Shown here: one piece after another, positions 15,911 through 23,840 of the stretch
Numbering within the stretch: position 1 is the first letter of the stretch
Layout: every line of letters starts with the position of its first letter
Assembly: GCA_036010965.1 (NCBI GenBank)
Contig: DASCMO010000202.1
Coordinates: 1 to 32,316 of the forward strand
Length of the DNA stretch: 32,316 nt
Source of the DNA: GCA-2686265 sp036010965
Lineage (GTDB): Bacteria > Planctomycetota > UBA1135 > GCA-002686595
Reading direction: 5' to 3'
Made by a program: the position numbers and the translations under genes
The notes under the pieces: model-generated
Told to the model about the DNA's origin: nothing
The model's input: only the letters and a program-made list of their open reading frames with translations
Database searches by the model: none

Positions 15911-17995
15911 ATGCCGCTCGGTCCCCTACGCCAGCTCTTCGCCTACCAGCGAGGCAAGCGTCTGTTGCGACTCGAAGCCTGGAGCAAGGCCGTCGCCTCC
16001 CTGGGCCATGCCGCCGCCCTCGCTCCCGGCCACGCCCCATCCCTGACCCTCCTGGCCCGGGCCCATGCGCGCCTGGGACAGCTACCAGAGGCCGAGCGAG
16101 CGGCCCGCGACGCCCTCGCGGCGGCCCCGGCGAGAGCGGCGAGCCATGCGGATCTGGCGCACATCCTGCTCGCACGGGAACATGCCGAGGAAGCCCTGGC
16201 GACCGCGCAGCGAGCCGTCGAGCTGGACCCAGCCCTAGCTGGGGGACATGAGTGCGTCGGGCGCGCCCTGCTGGCCCTCGATCGGCCGGCACAGGCGGTC
16301 GAGGCCCTGAGCCGCGCCCTGGAAGAGGAAGCGGACACCGGCGCCCTGGCCATGGACGACGACTCCACCCCCGCCACCAGGCGCGCGCTCCTGGCCACGG
16401 CCCAGGGGCGTCTCGCGGCGAGCGCCGAGACCGCGGCTACTCTTGAAGATGCCGCTGCACGCGCTCCCTGCGATCCGACGGCCCAGCTGCTCTGGGGAGT
16501 GGAAGCGTGGAAGCTCGAGCGCTGGGAGGCGGCCGAGGCTGCCCTGGCGCGCGGGGCAGCCCTGACGCCCGAGGATCCCTGCTTCGACTTCCTGCGCGTG
16601 GAACCTCTCCTGCGCCTGTCGCGAGCCGAGGAGGCGACGGCCGCCCAGGGGCGCGTGGTGGAGCGCGGCGGTGCCCTGCCGGTCCTGCCTGAGGCACCAG
16701 CGGTCGCCCGGCTCGAGCAGCGGCGGCGAACGCCCTGGCAAGCCGGAGAGTGGGGATCGCGAGCAGCACACTGCGCCCGAGCGCTGGCCGCCCTCATGCC
16801 CGCCCCGGCTCGCTCCGACGCGCCCTCGGGTCCCCTACTCTTCGTCCTCGACGAGGACTACGGCGAGCTGACCACGGTCATGATGCTGCTGATAGGCCAG
16901 GAGCTCTCCGAGCAGGTCGTGCTCGCCATGCCCCCTCGCCTCGCCGCCCAGAACGCCGGTGCCCTGGGCGGTCGCACGCGCGTCTTCGCGGACCGCGCGC
17001 AGCTGGAGCGGATCATCGAAGAGCTGGCGCCTGGCTTCGTGCTGCTCTGCTCGGCCCACCTCTTCGGGGTCCATGGCCTGCTCTGCGGCGACGATCTCGA
17101 GCGCCTTGTCGCGGACCTCGCGCTCCGTGGCTGCCCCTGGGCCACAACCGATCCGTTCCTCGGCCTCCTGGGGGAGCGAGAGGTCGGCGCGCTGCTGTCG
17201 ATAGACCTCCCACCCGGCTCACCTCCGGAACTGCGCGAGCGGCGGCGAGCCGATGAGGCGCTCCTGGCCGGGCACTTCAGGCGCTCCGCCCGACTCTGTC
17301 GCGGAGTCGCCCACCTCTATCCGGCCCCCGATCCCCGCGAGCGGTCGCCGGCCGACGGCCCGCCACACTGGTCGTTCTTCAACCCCGCATTGATCCTCGA
17401 CCTCCCCGCCACCTCCGCCGATGATCCGGTCGGCGACGGCGAGCACCCCTTCTGGCTCTTCGTCCTCTCCAGCACCGACCTCGACACCCAGACGCTCTTC
17501 GAGGGACCGCGCTTCGTCGACCTGGTGGCAGGTCGCATGCTGGATGCCCTCGCCGCAGGCCGGCGGGCTCTACTGGTGGGTCCGGACGAGTTGCTCGACG
17601 AGGTGGCGAAGCGCTCTCCCGCTCGCGAGGGCCTCGAGTTCCTGCCGTTCTGTTCCTTCGAAAACCTGGCCGCCCTGGTCCTGGCCGCAGAGTGCGCGTT
17701 CTACTGGAACGCGGTCTCGCATTCGATTCTCTTGAGACTCCTGAACGGCGCGCCCGTCGTCCTCTTCGACCGCGGGCACCTGCTGCGAAACATCCCGGAC
17801 CTCGGCGAGCGCATCTCAAGCCGCACGTACCAGGGCATCGAGCCGCCCCACGCGGACCACCGTGATCCGCTCCTGCTCCAGGCCGTGTCGGCCTGGAGCG
17901 CCGATGCGCGTGCCGAGGCGGACCGCCGCCTGCAAGGGTTCCGCGCGGCTCCCTCTCCTCAGGAGCTTCTGAACCACCTGCTCACGCAGTCATGA
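15911..17995 (+). CDS. TPR protein with an unrecognised C-terminal domain (DYGELTT/SHSIL family, copy 1)
   Basis: This is a 694-residue protein. Residues 1-300 are TPR and TPR-like helical pairs (for example ALATAQRAVELDPALAGGHE). From residue 308 a different domain begins with PLLFVLDEDYGELTT. It continues through FVLLCSAHLFGVHG, ATTDPFLGLLGE, HWSFFNPAL and FWLFVLSS, and ends with FYWNAVSHSILLRLLNG (from residue 597) and VVLFDRGHLLRNI. The same series occurs in the 994-residue protein at 26837-29821. I do not recognise the family. The alternating hydrophobic strands, a VGPDELLDEV segment and a late SHSIL..LNG.P loop would fit a GT-B-like glycosyltransferase fold, but that is inference. No signal peptide is present. 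ATG 15911 follows the aminotransferase stop by 14 bases, with GAGGG in the gap. Confidence 0.85.
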   Translation: MPLGPLRQLFAYQRGKRLLRLEAWSKAVASLGHAAALAPGHAPSLTLLARAHARLGQLPEAERAARDALAAAPARAASHADLAHILLAREHAEEALATAQRAVELDPALAGGHECVGRALLALDRPAQAVEALSRALEEEADTGALAMDDDSTPATRRALLATAQGRLAASAETAATLEDAAARAPCDPTAQLLWGVEAWKLERWEAAEAALARGAALTPEDPCFDFLRVEPLLRLSRAEEATAAQGRVVERGGALPVLPEAPAVARLEQRRRTPWQAGEWGSRAAHCARALAALMPAPARSDAPSGPLLFVLDEDYGELTTVMMLLIGQELSEQVVLAMPPRLAAQNAGALGGRTRVFADRAQLERIIEELAPGFVLLCSAHLFGVHGLLCGDDLERLVADLALRGCPWATTDPFLGLLGEREVGALLSIDLPPGSPPELRERRRADEALLAGHFRRSARLCRGVAHLYPAPDPRERSPADGPPHWSFFNPALILDLPATSADDPVGDGEHPFWLFVLSSTDLDTQTLFEGPRFVDLVAGRMLDALAAGRRALLVGPDELLDEVAKRSPAREGLEFLPFCSFENLAALVLAAECAFYWNAVSHSILLRLLNGAPVVLFDRGHLLRNIPDLGERISSRTYQGIEPPHADHRDPLLLQAVSAWSADARAEADRRLQGFRAAPSPQELLNHLLTQS

Positions 17996-18000
17996 CAAAC

Positions 18001-18028
18001 GGCGCGGCGAGGCTGAATCCACCGCGCC
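18001..18028. terminator. Possible bidirectional terminator hairpin between convergent genes
   Basis: GGCGCGG at 18001-18007 and CCGCGCC at 18022-18028 form a perfect seven-base stem with a 14-base loop. It sits in the 60-base gap between two convergent stop codons, where a shared terminator is expected. There is no adjoining T-run on either strand, so it would be a non-canonical or Rho-assisted site. Confidence 0.4.
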
Positions 18029-18055
18029 AGCCCCAAGATACCGGCGAGGAGCGCT

Positions 18056-18697
18056 TTAGCCGGAGATCTGCTTCAGCAGCATGCTGGCAGTGTCGGCGTT
18101 GTAGGTCTTGCCATTCACGAGCTCACCGAGCTGCTCCTTGGCGGTCTCCACGTCTCCGGTCCTCACGCAGGAGAGAGCCAGATACCAACGTGCCTCGATC
18201 ACCAGACTGTCGCTGGTCCCTTCGATGACCTGGCGGAAGGCGGCTGCCGCCGGCTCGGCGGCACCAGCGGCGAGGTGCGCCTGGCCCAGAAAGAACTGCA
18301 CCAGCTCGACGGGCATTTCCCCGCCAGCCTCGAGCACCTCCTGAAAGGCGGTGGCCGCGCCCTCGTAGTCGCCGGAGTGATACTTCTCGGCCGCTCCACC
18401 CCAGGCAGTCAGCGCGATCTCGCCCTCTACGAGTTCGGCGGGCATGGCGTAGGCCTGGTAGTAGCCGGGATAGGGATCTGCGTGCATCGGGGGTGTTCCT
18501 TCGTTGCTCTTTGGGGCCTCGTGGGGCCGGTCATCGACCTGTTGGTTCGAATTCTGGGTGCCGCCGGACTCGGCGGCCTCCTGCTCCTGCTGGCCGCGCC
18601 ACCACAGGCCTCCCAGGAGGACGACCAGTCCGATGACGATCAGGGTCTTGGGGCTGAACAACCTACGCTGTTCAGGCTCTGCATGAGAACTCTCCAT
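18056..18697 (-). CDS. Membrane-anchored TPR-like protein
   Basis: This protein of 213 residues is anchored by one helix near its N-terminus (LIVIGLVVLLGGLWW). A Gln/Glu/Ser-rich linker follows, then a helical region with TPR-like pairs, for example AAEKYHSGDYEGAATAFQEV, VQFFLGQAHLAAGAAEPAAA and ARWYLALSCVRTGDVETAKE. The topology resembles small anti-sigma-neighbour or cell-envelope TPR proteins, but no family is recognised. The ATG at 18695-18697 is chosen because GGAAGGA lies five bases upstream. An in-frame ATG at 18733 would add MTADSKKGWKDA, with an A7 tract in between, and cannot be excluded. It converges with the upstream plus-strand block and lies downstream of the GMC oxidoreductase relative to the window but upstream of nothing else on its own strand. 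Confidence 0.78.
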   Translation of the reverse strand: MESSHAEPEQRRLFSPKTLIVIGLVVLLGGLWWRGQQEQEAAESGGTQNSNQQVDDRPHEAPKSNEGTPPMHADPYPGYYQAYAMPAELVEGEIALTAWGGAAEKYHSGDYEGAATAFQEVLEAGGEMPVELVQFFLGQAHLAAGAAEPAAAAFRQVIEGTSDSLVIEARWYLALSCVRTGDVETAKEQLGELVNGKTYNADTASMLLKQISG

Positions 18698-18826
18698 CGC
18701 GTCCTTCCAGCCTTTTTTTGAATCCGCTGTCATCCCGTTGCTTCACTCGTTCTGGATCGCCTCTTCGACAGGCGGGTCATTGCAAGGACACCCAGAATAA
18801 CAACCTGGGAGGTTCCACTGGTAGGC

Positions 18827-20473
18827 CTACAAGCGCTCATGGACGATCTCTCCCACCCGCAGGGCGTTGGCTGCGATCGTCAGGCTGGGGTTGATTCCGC
18901 CGCTGGAGGGAAAGAAAGACGAGTCGACGAGGTACAGGTTGTCGAGATCGTGGGCCCGATTGGAGCCATCCAACACGCTGCTGGCCGGGTCGTCACCGAA
19001 ACGGCAGGTGCCGCACACATGGCCGTAGTTGATGTTGTCCCTCCCTCCGGTCACCACCCGTAGAGAATGGCGCCGTCCCACCCGGCGCTTGACGAGCTTC
19101 AGCATGCGCTTGCTGCGCCGGGCGAGTTCCGCGGGGTAGGTGTAGGAGAAGCGCCGACCGTCCGGCGCCGAGGGATCCAGGAGGACCCGATTCTCCGCAT
19201 AGGGCAGGTCCTCGACGATCGTGCTCAGCAGGGATGCCCGGCGCGAGAGGTATTCTCCGATGCGCGCAACGAGCTCCAACCTCGGCTCCACCAACCCGCA
19301 CCACCAGCGCCGGTCCTTCTGCAGGGCGTAGCGCAGGTACTCGCGGATGAAAGGCGCGATCAACGGCAGCCCTACAGACTGCAGGGTGCCCAGCTTCTCT
19401 CCCTCGTGGACGTAGAAATCATTGACCGCGAGGGACTTCCGTGGGCCGGCTTCCGATCGCAGCTCGCGCTGATCGATCGTCATGAAGTCGCTGCTGTGCA
19501 GCATCAGGTTTCGCCCCACTTGACCGGAGGAGTTGGCGAGCCCGTCGGGCCAATCGGACGAGCGCGAGCGAAGCAGCAGCACCGGTGAGGCCAGGGACCC
19601 CGCGCCCAGAAGGAACACCTTGGCCGAGATCGAATACTCGACGCCCTTGCGCGAGACGCGCACCGAATTCACCCGCGAGCGGCCCGCTTCGAACCGCAAC
19701 ACCTCGCACTCGGGGAGGATCGAGGCCCCGTGCGCCACGAGGGCGGGGGCCAGGGAGTTGCGGCCCGCGTCGCTCTTGCAATTTCGCTGGCAGAGGTCCA
19801 GACACTCGTCGCAGGTGTCGAGTTTGTGGTACCCGACATGTGACCGGTAGGGATGCAAGCCCGCCTCGACGAAGGTGTCGTGCAGGTGCTGGTCTCGATC
19901 GCTGAGAGGCGGCGGCTTGCGCAGGACGGCGAGGGCGTCGGCGTTGAGAGGATCCTGGGTACCGGAGACGTCCATATGGGCCTCGGCCCGCCGATAAAAG
20001 GGCGCGAGGTCGTCGTAGGAGATCGGCCAGCGCTCGACGACGCTGGCGTCAGGGACGTCGGGAAAGTGCTCCCGCGGATGGAAATCCGAGGGCGCGAAGC
20101 GCTCGAGCTGACCGCCGTAGATGATGGTCGAACCACCGGAGCCACAGCCAAGGGGCGCGTAGAACTCGACATCTCCAAAGCTGGTCCAGCCGCGAACCGG
20201 CAGGGGCCAGCGCCCCATGATCAGGCGTGCCTCCGCCTCCCACGCCTCCTCCCCCTCGCCGACATCAGGCGTGACCTGGCGCTTCAGGGGGTCGCCGTGC
20301 AGAAACTTCCCCTTTTCGATGAAGAGCACCCGACGGCCCCTGCGCGCCAGCTCGTAGCCGGCCGTGCTGCCCCCCATTCCGGTGCCCAGGACGACGACGT
20401 CCCACTCCTCGCGCTCGGGGGCGGCGGGGATGTGCTCCTCCACTTTGACGGTAGGTCTCGACTCGGCGCTCAT
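18827..20473 (-). CDS. GMC-family FAD oxidoreductase
   Basis: This 548-residue flavoprotein belongs to the glucose-methanol-choline/cholesterol-oxidase-like group. VVVLGTGMGGSTAGYELARR near the N-terminus and VLFIEKGKF form the FAD-binding fold. GCGSGGSTIIYGG is the second GMC signature region. The C-terminal block HVCGTCRFGDDPASSVLD, NLYLVDSSFFPSSGGINPSL and TIAANALRVGEI is the usual FAD and active-site end of the family. A cysteine-rich stretch, CDECLDLCQRNCK, lies mid-protein and may bind a metal or stabilise the fold. The frame is open to 20710, but ATG 20473 is chosen: it has GTGGAGCG just upstream, begins just before the conserved domain, and avoids overlapping the preceding gene. The substrate alcohol is unknown. 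It is probably co-transcribed with the regulatory-like repeat protein 64 bases upstream. Confidence 0.9.
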   Translation of the reverse strand: MSAESRPTVKVEEHIPAAPEREEWDVVVLGTGMGGSTAGYELARRGRRVLFIEKGKFLHGDPLKRQVTPDVGEGEEAWEAEARLIMGRWPLPVRGWTSFGDVEFYAPLGCGSGGSTIIYGGQLERFAPSDFHPREHFPDVPDASVVERWPISYDDLAPFYRRAEAHMDVSGTQDPLNADALAVLRKPPPLSDRDQHLHDTFVEAGLHPYRSHVGYHKLDTCDECLDLCQRNCKSDAGRNSLAPALVAHGASILPECEVLRFEAGRSRVNSVRVSRKGVEYSISAKVFLLGAGSLASPVLLLRSRSSDWPDGLANSSGQVGRNLMLHSSDFMTIDQRELRSEAGPRKSLAVNDFYVHEGEKLGTLQSVGLPLIAPFIREYLRYALQKDRRWWCGLVEPRLELVARIGEYLSRRASLLSTIVEDLPYAENRVLLDPSAPDGRRFSYTYPAELARRSKRMLKLVKRRVGRRHSLRVVTGGRDNINYGHVCGTCRFGDDPASSVLDGSNRAHDLDNLYLVDSSFFPSSGGINPSLTIAANALRVGEIVHERL

Positions 20474-20537
20474 CGCTCCACAGAACTCTACCGCGAAGCG
20501 AAGGCCAAGGCTCCCCTTCGGCGGGGCCTCTTCGCCC

Positions 20538-23519
20538 TCAACGGATGAGCTCGACCCAGGTCTGCTCGCTCGGGCGCACCTCCACAGCAACGCCCGCGCC
20601 CTCGCCCGCATCGTCAGCCAGGGACACGATCCAGCTTCCCGGTCGTAACTCGCGCAGCTCCACCACCCCCCCGCCCGCGAACCCCACCCGGGTTTCGACC
20701 GGCGGCCCAACGCTGCGTGCCCAGACCTTCAGGAACGGGTGGGTTGGGCCCTTGACCGTGGCGACGATCGCCCCCCCGGGCACGAGGGCCAGACGCTGCT
20801 CCCCGCGCACCTCGCCTGACGAGAGTGTCATGGGATCCGTGCGAAGATCGACGAACCCCTCGGCGTCGACCTCGAGCACGATCGCGACGCCGGCGGGGAT
20901 GCCGTCCAGGCGGAAGCTCCCGTCGCGACGCACGGCCTGTCCCGCGCGTCGCCCCTCGCGGAAGAGGTCCATCGCCGCTCGCCGTCCGGCCGCGAGGTCT
21001 GCCGATTCGGGAGGACCGCTGGAGACGCGCAGGGCGCGCACGACGGCCCCCCTCACAGGCAGACCCTCAAGATCGACGATGCGCCCCTCGATGGCCGCCA
21101 GGGGCAGCTCGATCTCGACCTCGTTCAGGCCGGGGCGAATCTCGATCCCAGTCAATACCGGTGGGGCGCCCGGCGAGCCGATGACGCGCAAGCGGTGCGC
21201 CCCTACGGGAAGGTCCTCGAAGTGGAAGCGGCCGTCGGCATCGCTTCGGGTGCGCGGGAGCGCGACGCTCAACAAGCCTGTCATGGCCCGCGGGACCTGG
21301 GCCAGGCGCTCCTCCCCATCGGAGCCGTGCTCGCCGAGCAGGAAGGTGATCGAGGCACCGGTGGCGGGCACATCCCGCGCCAGGACACGCCCCTCCAGAG
21401 TCGTCAGGGTGGGCACGCGCAGGATCAGGGTCTCCTCGCCCCCCGCGCGCACGAGCACGCTGCTCCATTCCGCCTCGTCCGCTTCGGTCCACGGGCCTTC
21501 CTGGACCGAGAGTACGTCCGAGCGCCCATGGACCGCCCGAAACCGGTGCAGCCCCGGGGACAGGTCCTCGAACACCACCGGCGCCGAACCCTCGCCCCGC
21601 AGGCTCTTCCTCACGCCGTCGGGAGTGCGGTGGTGGACCGTGGCGCGCTCCACCTTGCGATCCTCCTCGTCCAGCACCTTGATGGCGACTCGCCCACCGC
21701 GGAGCAGGCGCACGAGCTGTTCGGACGCATCCCCAACTCCCGGCGCCGACAGACCCTCCACGGTTTCGGCTGCAAAACCGCTCCGGCTGACCTCCAGCAC
21801 CCAGGGGCCACCGAAGGGCAATGTCAGTTCGCAGCGCCCCTCACGGTCGCTCTCGCCTTCCACCGCCCGCGTCGGCGAGCCGTCCGTCCCGAGCTCGAAG
21901 GCGCCCTGCTCCCCGCCCGGCCGGACCGTCATCACGGCTCCTTCCAGGGGCTCGTCCGTCCGTTGATCGAGCACCAGCACGCGCAGCCGCGGGGCTCGCT
22001 GCAGAGTGATCACCCCCAGCTCGATCCGACCGCCGGCGGGCACCGAGAGAGCGTGGCGTTCCCAGGGCAGGTGATCGGCGGCGCTCACCATGAGTTCGAG
22101 CGATCCCGGCGAGGGCGTGGGTCGCAGGCCGTCCAGCTCCACCCTTCCGGAAGGGAAGGTCCGTTCGCGCGCCCCGCGAGCCGACTCGCCGCCGAGGTCG
22201 CTCCAGGAGTAGCGAACCCGCACATCTCGCAGGAGCGCGCCGGGCTCCTCGCTCCGGGCCAGGAGAGCGACCACCGCCCCCACGTCCCACTTGAGTTCGA
22301 CCGCTCGCCCACCAGCCACGGCCCTGACCGCCGCGCTGCACGCCTCACGCTGCACTCCGTTCTCACGGAGAGCGATCACCCGGACCTCGTAGGCAGCCCC
22401 CGGTTCCAAACCCTCGATCTTGAACGCGCCCCCAGGCGCGATCAGCGCCGTGCGCCCACGCCCAAGCCCAGCGGCCTCGATCAGCTCGCCGAGAGTCTGG
22501 GGAGATGAGTCCCGCGCCCGCGTCGGCTCCGCTCGCACGACGACCCCCGGCTGGTCCCCGGGCCATCCCCGCACGCGACCCTCGATGGAGGCAGCCGGGG
22601 ACAGGCGCAAGACCAGTTCCGTGATCGTCGCTCCCGCGGTCGGGGCGACGCCTTCGAAGCGCAGATCGGGATGGGTTCCGTGGGCCACCCGCAACTCGAA
22701 AGGGCCGACCTCCTCGTGCGCCAGTTCGAAGCGCCCATCGGCGTCCGTTCGCGCGACACCAGCGCCCTCGGCCCCGAACGCCCCCACAACGAAGCGTAGC
22801 TCCTCCAGGGTGTCCTCGCGGCCCACGGAATCGCGCCAGACGCACGCTCCTTCGACCGGATCTCCCCTGGCATCCAGGACGACGCCGCCGAGCACGACAC
22901 CGCGCTCGAGGACCAGGTCCGGGAGCCACTGCTCGCCTTCGTCGTCGTCCTCCGCCAGGATCAGGGTGCGTTGCAGGACCACGTGCCCGCGGGCACGGAC
23001 GTGGGCGAGGAGCTCGCCGGTCATCCACTCCGAGCGCGAAATGCGAAAGGTCCCGTCATCGCCGGCCTCGCAGGCAGCGGCGGTCTCCGGGTTCGGCTGC
23101 CCGTCGATCTCCACGGTCGAGAGGCGCACCTCCGCCCCGGACAAGGCGAGACCATCGCCATCGACCACGCGACCGAGCAGATCCACTGCCGAGAAAACGC
23201 GCAGATCGAGCCCCGTCACGGATGGTCCGGAGACCGTAGGCGCGACCTCCCCGCCCAGGGCCGTACGCTCTTGCGCGGCACGGGCCTGCGCGGACGGGCG
23301 GCTCCCAGCGAACCCGGGGACGCTCGGTTCACCGACACCCGCGAGCGGTGTGCCAGAGGGACCGAGCGATTCTCCGCTGTCGTTCCCGCCCCCCCCGGAG
23401 AAGGCGGCTACCAGCGCCGCGGCCGCGGCCACGAGCGCCCAGGGCAGGAGGCGCACGAGGCTGTTTCTCTTGGAGCGTGCCTTCACGGTGGAAGTGAGGC
23501 GAGCGAAAGCCCACCCCAT
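20538..23519 (-). CDS. Large anchored protein with repeated carboxypeptidase-regulatory-like domains
   Basis: This 993-residue protein has a basic N-terminus, one membrane helix (LLPWALVAAAAALVAAF) and then a Gly/Ser-rich linker, so most of it should lie outside the cytoplasm. The rest is a string of beta-sandwich domains of the carboxypeptidase regulatory-like type. Each opens with a pattern such as LLGRVVDGDGLALSGAEV, LGGVVLDARGDPVEGACV, LEGRVLARDVPATGASI or IEGRIVDLEGLPVRGAVV. Each tends to close with DADGRFELAHEEVG, DADGRFHFEDLPVGAHRL or RRDGSFRLDGIPAG. These domains usually mediate adhesion or structural roles, and no catalytic motif was seen. ATG 23519 is used without a clear ribosome site; GTG 23486 is a possible alternative that still keeps the helix. 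Confidence 0.88.
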   Translation of the reverse strand: MGWAFARLTSTVKARSKRNSLVRLLPWALVAAAAALVAAFSGGGGNDSGESLGPSGTPLAGVGEPSVPGFAGSRPSAQARAAQERTALGGEVAPTVSGPSVTGLDLRVFSAVDLLGRVVDGDGLALSGAEVRLSTVEIDGQPNPETAAACEAGDDGTFRISRSEWMTGELLAHVRARGHVVLQRTLILAEDDDEGEQWLPDLVLERGVVLGGVVLDARGDPVEGACVWRDSVGREDTLEELRFVVGAFGAEGAGVARTDADGRFELAHEEVGPFELRVAHGTHPDLRFEGVAPTAGATITELVLRLSPAASIEGRVRGWPGDQPGVVVRAEPTRARDSSPQTLGELIEAAGLGRGRTALIAPGGAFKIEGLEPGAAYEVRVIALRENGVQREACSAAVRAVAGGRAVELKWDVGAVVALLARSEEPGALLRDVRVRYSWSDLGGESARGARERTFPSGRVELDGLRPTPSPGSLELMVSAADHLPWERHALSVPAGGRIELGVITLQRAPRLRVLVLDQRTDEPLEGAVMTVRPGGEQGAFELGTDGSPTRAVEGESDREGRCELTLPFGGPWVLEVSRSGFAAETVEGLSAPGVGDASEQLVRLLRGGRVAIKVLDEEDRKVERATVHHRTPDGVRKSLRGEGSAPVVFEDLSPGLHRFRAVHGRSDVLSVQEGPWTEADEAEWSSVLVRAGGEETLILRVPTLTTLEGRVLARDVPATGASITFLLGEHGSDGEERLAQVPRAMTGLLSVALPRTRSDADGRFHFEDLPVGAHRLRVIGSPGAPPVLTGIEIRPGLNEVEIELPLAAIEGRIVDLEGLPVRGAVVRALRVSSGPPESADLAAGRRAAMDLFREGRRAGQAVRRDGSFRLDGIPAGVAIVLEVDAEGFVDLRTDPMTLSSGEVRGEQRLALVPGGAIVATVKGPTHPFLKVWARSVGPPVETRVGFAGGGVVELRELRPGSWIVSLADDAGEGAGVAVEVRPSEQTWVELIR

Positions 23520-23840
23520 CGTTCATTCTGGAGCCCAGGCCCGATGCCGTCCAGCACCCCAGCCGCCCAGGGCGATCCCGGAGCCGCCCGCGGGCCTTGA
23601 TCCAGGGTTGGCGCGCCCTTCCTTTCAGCTCCTCTGGGGTCGGCCACCTCGCAGACATTCCGGCGCTGCCATCCAGGAGCCCGACGGAGGCCGAATGCCA
23701 CCCACCGGCCGCTTGCCCTTTCGGGAGCCAGCCCTGGCACCGGGTACGGGCACAAGACTGGGGTATGATGAAGAAGATCTCCGCCCACGGACCCTGCGCG
23801 CGGAGCTCCTCTTCTTCGGCCACCAACGGACTTTCCTTCG
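23520..23840. other. 321-base divergent intergenic region
   Basis: This is the only gap above 300 bases. It separates the minus-strand repeat protein from the plus-strand radical SAM gene. Open frames crossing it are unconvincing: they run into neighbouring genes and show no domain. A possible promoter for the plus strand is listed separately. No repeat, RNA gene or riboswitch was recognised. Confidence 0.6.
23764..23769 (+). promoter_or_regulatory. Possible -10 box upstream of the radical SAM gene
   Basis: TATGAT differs from the sigma-70 -10 consensus at one base and stands out in this GC-rich region. It would give a leader of about 65 bases before ATG 23841. No matching -35 hexamer sits 16-18 bases upstream, so support is weak. 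Confidence 0.3.

Noticed and set aside
17992..18228. A short plus-strand frame starting in an ATGA overlap with the TPR protein stop
   Set aside because: The overlap is suggestive, but the product is Arg/Ser-rich without structure and is antisense to the real TPR-like gene; a likely terminator hairpin also lies within its first bases.
18821..18830. Perfect ten-base palindrome GTAGGCCTAC at the GMC oxidoreductase stop
   Set aside because: Ten-base palindromes are expected by chance in a window this size, and no second copy or associated element was seen.
20474..20710. N-terminal extension of the GMC oxidoreductase to 20710
   Set aside because: It would overlap the preceding gene by more than 170 bases, lacks family similarity, and a better start with a ribosome site exists at 20473.
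21195..22508. A 437-codon plus-strand frame opposite the regulatory-like repeat protein
   Set aside because: It shows no family motifs and lies entirely within a gene whose repeats are evident on the other strand.
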